From assembly GCF_036324505.1 (NCBI RefSeq), contig NC_086351.1, forward strand, positions 2,649,001-2,713,000: a DNA stretch of 64,000 nucleotides, in the 5' to 3' direction. The notes beneath the pieces were generated by a model. That model was not told the DNA's origin, did not search any database, and saw only the letters and a list, made by a program, of their open reading frames with translations. The position numbers were made by a program, and so were the translations under genes. This stretch comes from Eleginops maclovinus (Eukaryota > Chordata > Actinopteri > Perciformes > Eleginopidae). Positions 59,501 through 64,000 of this stretch are shown here, piece by piece (the stretch's first letter is position 1; the number at the start of each line of letters is the position of its first letter).

Positions 59501-61845
59501 TCAGACTTTGGATAGAGTTGTTTTTTTGTCCTAAAATAGTGAAAAGGTGTCCGTGTGTGTGTGTGTGTGTGTGTGTCTGTGTACTAACTTGTAGAGGGTG
59601 AAGTCCGTCTGTAGGTCTGCAGAGACCTTGGGTATAGAGGGAGGGGGGTGCCTCGTGTCCTGAGGGTGACGTGTCTCGATGGCCTCCTGGGGGCTGAGGT
59701 GAACGGTGACGGGAATGACGGGCAGGATGCTGATGTACCTGCAACAGAGCGAGAGATCACTGAACCTGACGTGTGGGTTTTTGTAGGATCCAGAACTAGC
59801 AAATGCTCCTTTTCAAATAAAAAGGTTTACAGATGGCGGGCGAATACAACATGTTCCTGGCTTTCACACCACCACCGTGTTTGAGGCCAACCTACATAAG
59901 CTGGATGAAAGAGATGTGATATGTAATGTGTTTGTCCTCCTGCAGGAGAACCTACAACACACTTAACAACATCCTGTGACTCTCCCTCCTAACTCACCTC
60001 TTGGCCAGCGTGATGTTGTAGTAGCTGAAGAGCGACGGCCAGTGCCTGAAGGACAGCCTCCTCCAGCCCTCCTCGTCCTCGGCCCCCCAGGTGATCTGAG
60101 GCACGGCGGGCGGCGGCGGAGGCTGGGGGAGAGGCCCCGCCCTGGCAGCGCCATGGTGGCCCTGTGATTGGTTGTCCGGTAAGGGGGTTGGATCTGGTGC
60201 GGGGTGGATGCTCAGGGTGCTGGTGGGGTCGACTCCACGAAACACAGGGGCCACGCCCAGGTGAGGGGGCAGGCCGCCTCCTCCGGGATCTCCCAGGGGG
60301 CTTTGCTCCGACACCTGTGCAGCCAGGTAGGTGCGTATTCCAGCCGGGTCGGTGTAGACCAGGATGCCGATCCAGATAACCGTGCCGACCTGGAGAGGAA
60401 GACGATACTGATTGGTCTGTGGAGCTGTGTTCTCTGAGACTTCACTTATACTTTGCTGATGTAAATATTCACTACGGTTAATTTAGGAACAAGTAGAGCT
60501 TTATGGCATATCAGAAAACCCCTAAATCCCTGGGAGTCGAGGGAAAGGACATCAGGGGAATAAACAGAAACGATTACGCCATAAAACACGATCCAGTTTC
60601 ACCAAAACCAACTCGAGCCGTCCTGTGAAACTACACAACCTGCTCCAGAAAGTTACACAATGAAGAACCGAGTGAGGCTGATAGAGACACCATTGTCTCT
60701 GTAGACCGGAATTTCAAGATGAAATCATTACAAAATGTTTCGTTAAGCCCTCAAATTGCAAAGCCCTTTGGGACTTTAACACAAGGAGTATGCAGTTACT
60801 GAGAGGAAGGCTCCGGGCACAGGAACAGTTTTATGTGTAAATCAAACACACATTTATTGACAGTCCGCTCTGAATCTTCTCACCATGATGATGCGCTGAG
60901 CCAGGCGAGTGCGGGCCAGGAAGTAGACCACCCTCAGCCTCTTGGGGAGCCTCAGGTTCCTGAAAGCGGGGGTCTGCAGGGTGATGGTGTGGGGGGAAGG
61001 CCGTGGGGGAGGTGGGGCTTCACGTGGACGCAGCGGGCCGGGTTTGGGAGGCGGGAGTCCGGCTTCAGCTGGGAGGCGGCGGTTCAAATCAGCCAGCTGG
61101 GGAGGGGGTGAAGAAGTTTACACATCTGGATAAATGTGATTAAGACTAAAGAGTAAAAGTCATGTGACGTATTCGTGATGAATCCGGATCCTTTAAATGT
61201 GTTTGATTGTTTCCAGTCTTACATATATTTAGGAGCCTGAGACTTAATTTGCATTGCCATATCTACCCTGTAGCTGCCAATAAAGCCTTCGAATCTTGAA
61301 TGATATTGGCACATCATCATCAGATCAACATTAAACAAATCTAATGGAGCAACCGTCCCAAAACCCACATTCCCTCTAGCTAAATAAAGTACTTTGATTC
61401 TGAAAGGACAGGCTAAGATAAAGGTTGGCATGTTTTACAGATTGAAATCAGGGTTATTTTTGGCCACTAATTCATTGTTTCTTATGTCTGCATCGGGCAA
61501 TGATAACTACAAAGGCCATGATAATGTTGACTCTACTACAGGAGACACTTGATGTCCTCTGAATTTAGATGGAAAAAATATCGCAATTGGAATATTTCAG
61601 CAAACAATGGAATATTCTGCATCCACAGTAGCCGCCGTATTAATCACACCTTTACATTGACCACTTTCTCCTTCGTAGGATTAAGGATTAAAGCAGATTA
61701 TTTTGTGTCTGGATGTAAACATAGTATGGGTTTATGGCGCTAACACCCATTGAGCTTTGGCACTGAGCTAAACACAAATGAAAGGTCTCAGTGTGTGTGT
61801 AGATTCTGAAGTACACTTGTGAAAACTGTAATCTGAAAACTATTT

Positions 61846-61919
<74 letters not shown>

Positions 61920-63528
61920 CGGTGACCTGCATCTGACCTCTGCTGTGTGACCTGAATCTGCTCATGAGGAAGAGCTTGGACCCAATTCCTGATACCCCTT
62001 TGGTTACATCTGGGATTTGTACATTGTTTCACGAGCGGCTGCTTTTTAATAACAAACACTCGCAGACTTCCCAAAAATTGAAGATTATTCAATTGCTTTT
62101 GAGGAAAACGGTTGCATACGTGTGTGATTTGAATATACTTGAAAGCGTCTGTCAGAAAAGGGGGAAGTTCTCACCTCCATGCGTCGGATGTCTATCGATA
62201 GCACCGTGGTGAAGAAGAACATCTGCAGGAAGAAGTCAGACACCAGCCCCACCACAGCAAACAGACAGAACTCCTACAGCACACGGGAGCAGAGAGTCAG
62301 AGATGCTTTAATCACCGGCAAGGGTTCATTACATTTGGCCCCCACCCCTAGACTTATAATAAGTGCCAAAACCGTAAAGATTCAAACTCAGAACATCAAG
62401 AAAAATGCAGATGTATTCACTTCAGGCGAGTCATACCATTGTAAGTGCTGCTGAATTAGTTTCAAGGCCTAAAGGGACTTTTTTAAGTCTTTTACTTCCT
62501 TTTTTTATTCTAATTTTCATGCGGAACAGATGGGTTATCAGAATGCTTTTCAGTGCAGATGAAAGGCAAACATCTGAGATAAAAATATAAACAAATAATC
62601 AAAAATGAAATAAATAGTATTCTCTTGTGAATATCTTAAGTGTCAAAGGAGCCGTTAAGTAAGTAGCATTAAGATAAGTACTTTATTCATCCAAAACTGG
62701 GATTTTGTTTTGGTTGCAGCATAACTAAAAACAAGGATTGCACATCATTAGAAATTAAAAAGTATAAATAAACAACTCTAAAACAGAAATGAACCGGCAA
62801 TAGAGAGTATACATATACAGCTGACCATAAAGATAAAGAATCTATCAACTGTTTGGCAAATCAACACAAATAATTGCATTTCAGTGTGTATTGAACAGTT
62901 TGCATACTTAAAAAGTAGAGTGGAGACATCACACCACTAACAACCAAAGCACATAGCATTTCAAAACTTTGTAAAAGGTTCAAAATGAGAAGTCATTATG
63001 GTTTCTAAACGGCATGAAGCAGCTTAATGTCTTCATGCCGTTCTAAAAGTGTATCTTCATTGTTTATTTATTGCAAGCTGCTTTGGATAAAAGCTTCAGC
63101 TGAATGAAATGAAATGTAACGGAGACATTAAACACACATTCTGCCTCGGTACATAAGACACATCCAAGTATTTGTTTGTTATACTTCAGATGGGACAACA
63201 TAGGAGTGTTTGTGTCACCTGGATAGCCGGCACCAGAGTGAAGTATCCGATGAGGATGATGCACAGTTCAGTGGCCATGTTCTTCATGATAGACCAGCTC
63301 TCATTACTAAGGCCTGCACAGGAATACACAATGTTAGAAATAATATATCTCACATGCCAATTCATGCAACTTCAATCTGCAAACACACACACACACACAC
63401 ACACTCTTTTCTTACCCTGAGCGATGCGGAGTTTGACCTCGAGGTCGACGGGAGTGGACACCACGGATTTGGTGAGGACCAGGACGTTCTCCAGGCCGAT
63501 CACCACCACCAGATAAGGGAAAATCTCC
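50036..63528 (-). CDS. scap: SREBP cleavage-activating protein (SCAP), C-terminal 927 residues; 5' exons outside window
   Basis: Exons in transcript order: 63528-63416, 63313-63219, 62273-62175, 61096-60884, 60389-59998, 59738-59589, 55601-55400, 55151-55036, 54361-53827, 53677-53592, 53079-52997, 52630-52464, 51938-51858, 50580-50374, 50281-50036 (stop TGA). All are GT-AG and in phase. SCAP is an ER membrane protein that senses cholesterol and carries SREBPs to the Golgi in COPII vesicles. The window opens inside the sterol-sensing domain ([33 protein letters not shown]), continues through the COPII-binding MELADL motif, a membrane helix ([15 protein letters not shown]), a lumenal loop, the last helix ([20 protein letters not shown]) and the cytosolic WD40 domain ([37 protein letters not shown]), ending [12 protein letters not shown] as in human. 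About 345 N-terminal residues should lie to the right of 64000. Confidence 0.97.
51097..51409 (+). mobile_element. tRNA-derived SINE, copy 2 (scap intron)
   Basis: Almost identical to 28755-29091, same orientation, with B box GGTTCAAGGCC at 51147 and the tail AATAAAGAGGGTTTCATCC. ACAATA stands on both sides (51091 and about 51418) and may be part of a target duplication. It lacks the ~15-base segment of copy 1. Antisense to scap. Confidence 0.92.
52631..52996 (-). other. scap intron
   Basis: Starts with a GAG/GAA-type run (52632-52660 on the plus strand), otherwise AT-rich. Confidence 0.6.
53549..53588. repeat. (GT)n at a scap splice donor
   Basis: Twenty GT units. In the scap transcript this is a CA repeat starting three bases into the intron after the exon ending at 53592. 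Confidence 0.96.
54362..55035 (-). other. scap intron
   Basis: Nothing recognised. Confidence 0.6.
56104..56357 (-). mobile_element. tRNA-derived SINE, diverged copy 3 (scap intron)
   Basis: Read on the minus strand it has ATAGGGGCTTGGCCTGGGAA, a B box AGTTCAAGTCC, CTCCCCGGGCGCGGTACATA, AGGATGGGTCAAATGCAGAG, AATAAAGTTG and a (GATGAA)-type tail. It is the same family as the copies at 28755 and 51097, with clear divergence, so older. Confidence 0.88.
56741..57094. mobile_element. hAT-like MITE with 8-bp target duplication (354 bp)
   Basis: Terminal inverted repeats TAGGGCTGGG (56741-56750) and CCCACCCCTA (57085-57094) match at 9 of 10 positions. They are flanked by a perfect 8-bp direct repeat GTATCCAC (56733-56740 and 57095-57102), the duplication length typical of hAT transposons. 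The interior has GATACTATGGCGATAC, TATCGATACAATATCC and related words, and no transposase. It lies in a scap intron. Confidence 0.93.
57103..59588 (-). other. scap large intron, remainder
   Basis: AT-rich. A possible decayed MITE lies at about 58479-58715 (see findings). A GT repeat at 59553-59576 touches the next donor. Confidence 0.5.
59553..59576. repeat. (GT)n at a scap splice donor
   Basis: A CA repeat in the scap transcript, beginning about 12 bases into the intron after the exon ending at 59589. Confidence 0.95.
61097..61846 (-). other. scap intron
   Basis: AT-rich; no exon seen. Confidence 0.5.
61847..61918. repeat. (GT)n microsatellite, 36 units
   Basis: A pure repeat in a scap intron. 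The His-Thr ORF on the minus strand is an artefact. Confidence 0.97.
62274..63218 (-). other. scap intron with retroelement tail fragment at 62671-62733
   Basis: TACTTTATTCATCCAAAACT followed by TTGGTTGCAGC matches the tail motif at 30862-30935. The rest is AT-rich. Confidence 0.45.
63382..63404. repeat. (CA)n at a scap splice donor
   Basis: A GT repeat in the scap transcript, 11 bases into the intron after the exon ending at 63416. Confidence 0.94.
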
Positions 63529-63712
63529 CTGCAGACAGAAGATAACACACTTTCAAACTCAGGACTAAAAGAAGACGCTTTACCAGGACCCCCTGCTGTG
63601 CAGGGAGGGGACAGTAGAAGCAAAAATGAAAAAAACAGCCCAAAGAAAAAAATAAAGCAAGTCTCTTGGTGCAAAAATGTCACAATATTAGTTTCCATTT
63701 AGTAACTTATTC

Positions 63713-63925
63713 ATGCTGGGAATCCCCTCCCCAAAGATCTCTGTGACTCTGAGACCCTCACACTCTTCCAGTCCCGCCTCAAAACTCATCTCTTCCCCTC
63801 TGCCTACCCATAGCCCCCCCGATCAATCCATGCCCGTTGTTTGTTTGTACTCCCCCAACCCTCCCTTATATTGGAAAGCGACCTTGAGTCCGAGAAAAGC
63901 GCTATAGAAATATATTATTATAAAT
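63713..63925 (+). mobile_element. L2-like LINE 3' end
   Basis: The plus-strand frame 63736-63813 reads DLCDSETLTLFQSRLKTHL followed by FPSAYP and a stop, the typical C-terminal end of L2/CR1-type reverse transcriptase ORFs. It is followed by a 3' tail with GACCTTGAGT and AAAAGCGCTATAGAAATA. Only the 3' end is present. It lies antisense in a scap intron. Confidence 0.8.
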
Positions 63926-64000
63926 CTATATATTATAGTTACTATTATTACTATTAATAATAATATTATAAATATTACTATTAATATTATTATTATTATT
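63926..64000. repeat. (ATT/AAT)-rich low-complexity end of window
   Basis: An AT trinucleotide-like run following the LINE tail, continuing beyond the window. Confidence 0.85.

Overview
The window is vertebrate nuclear DNA, most probably from a percomorph (perch-like) teleost fish; I cannot name the species. The reasons are GT-AG multi-exon genes with short introns, four protein families recognisable as vertebrate, fish-type tRNA-derived SINEs, a hAT-type MITE, an L2-like LINE tail, a finTRIM-like fragment and very many CA/TG repeats. The exon chains below were built by hand from reading frame, splice signals and remembered human protein sequences. No alignment was run.

Layout, left to right. 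Positions 1-3790 are non-coding, with a ~590 bp tandem doublet at the left edge. A complete single-exon cortexin-family ORF lies at 3869-4120 (+), with a long 3' UTR to about 5775. Positions 5776-12260 are non-coding, with dispersed and tandem repeats and a 17-copy 34-bp minisatellite just below the next gene. gabpb2 (GA-binding protein beta subunit) runs on the minus strand from 23693 to 12261 in seven coding exons. Positions 24940-30100 hold tandemly duplicated upstream sequence, a finTRIM-like RING/B-box remnant and a broken transposon-like ORF split by a SINE. ptpn23 (HD-PTP) is complete on the plus strand, 30374-45344, in 25 constitutive coding exons plus one candidate microexon. Positions 45345-50035 hold 3' UTRs, a SAMD3-like remnant and little else. 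scap (SREBP cleavage-activating protein) is on the minus strand from 63528 to 50036; fifteen exons are inside the window and the N-terminal exons lie beyond the right edge.

ptpn23 and scap are convergent neighbours, as in mammals (human 3p21), which supports both calls. The genes are not an operon. HD-PTP works with ESCRT in endosomal sorting, SCAP escorts SREBP from ER to Golgi under sterol control, GABP-beta is a transcription factor subunit, and cortexin is a small neuronal membrane protein. The genes' own conserved features (PTP signature, MELADL motif, ankyrin and WD repeats) are intact.

The most unusual parts are the finTRIM/transposon composite at 26.3-29.6 kb, the gabpb2 tail ending in Arg-Gly repeats, the 34-bp minisatellite next to the gabpb2 stop, and the many dinucleotide repeats that sit directly against splice sites.
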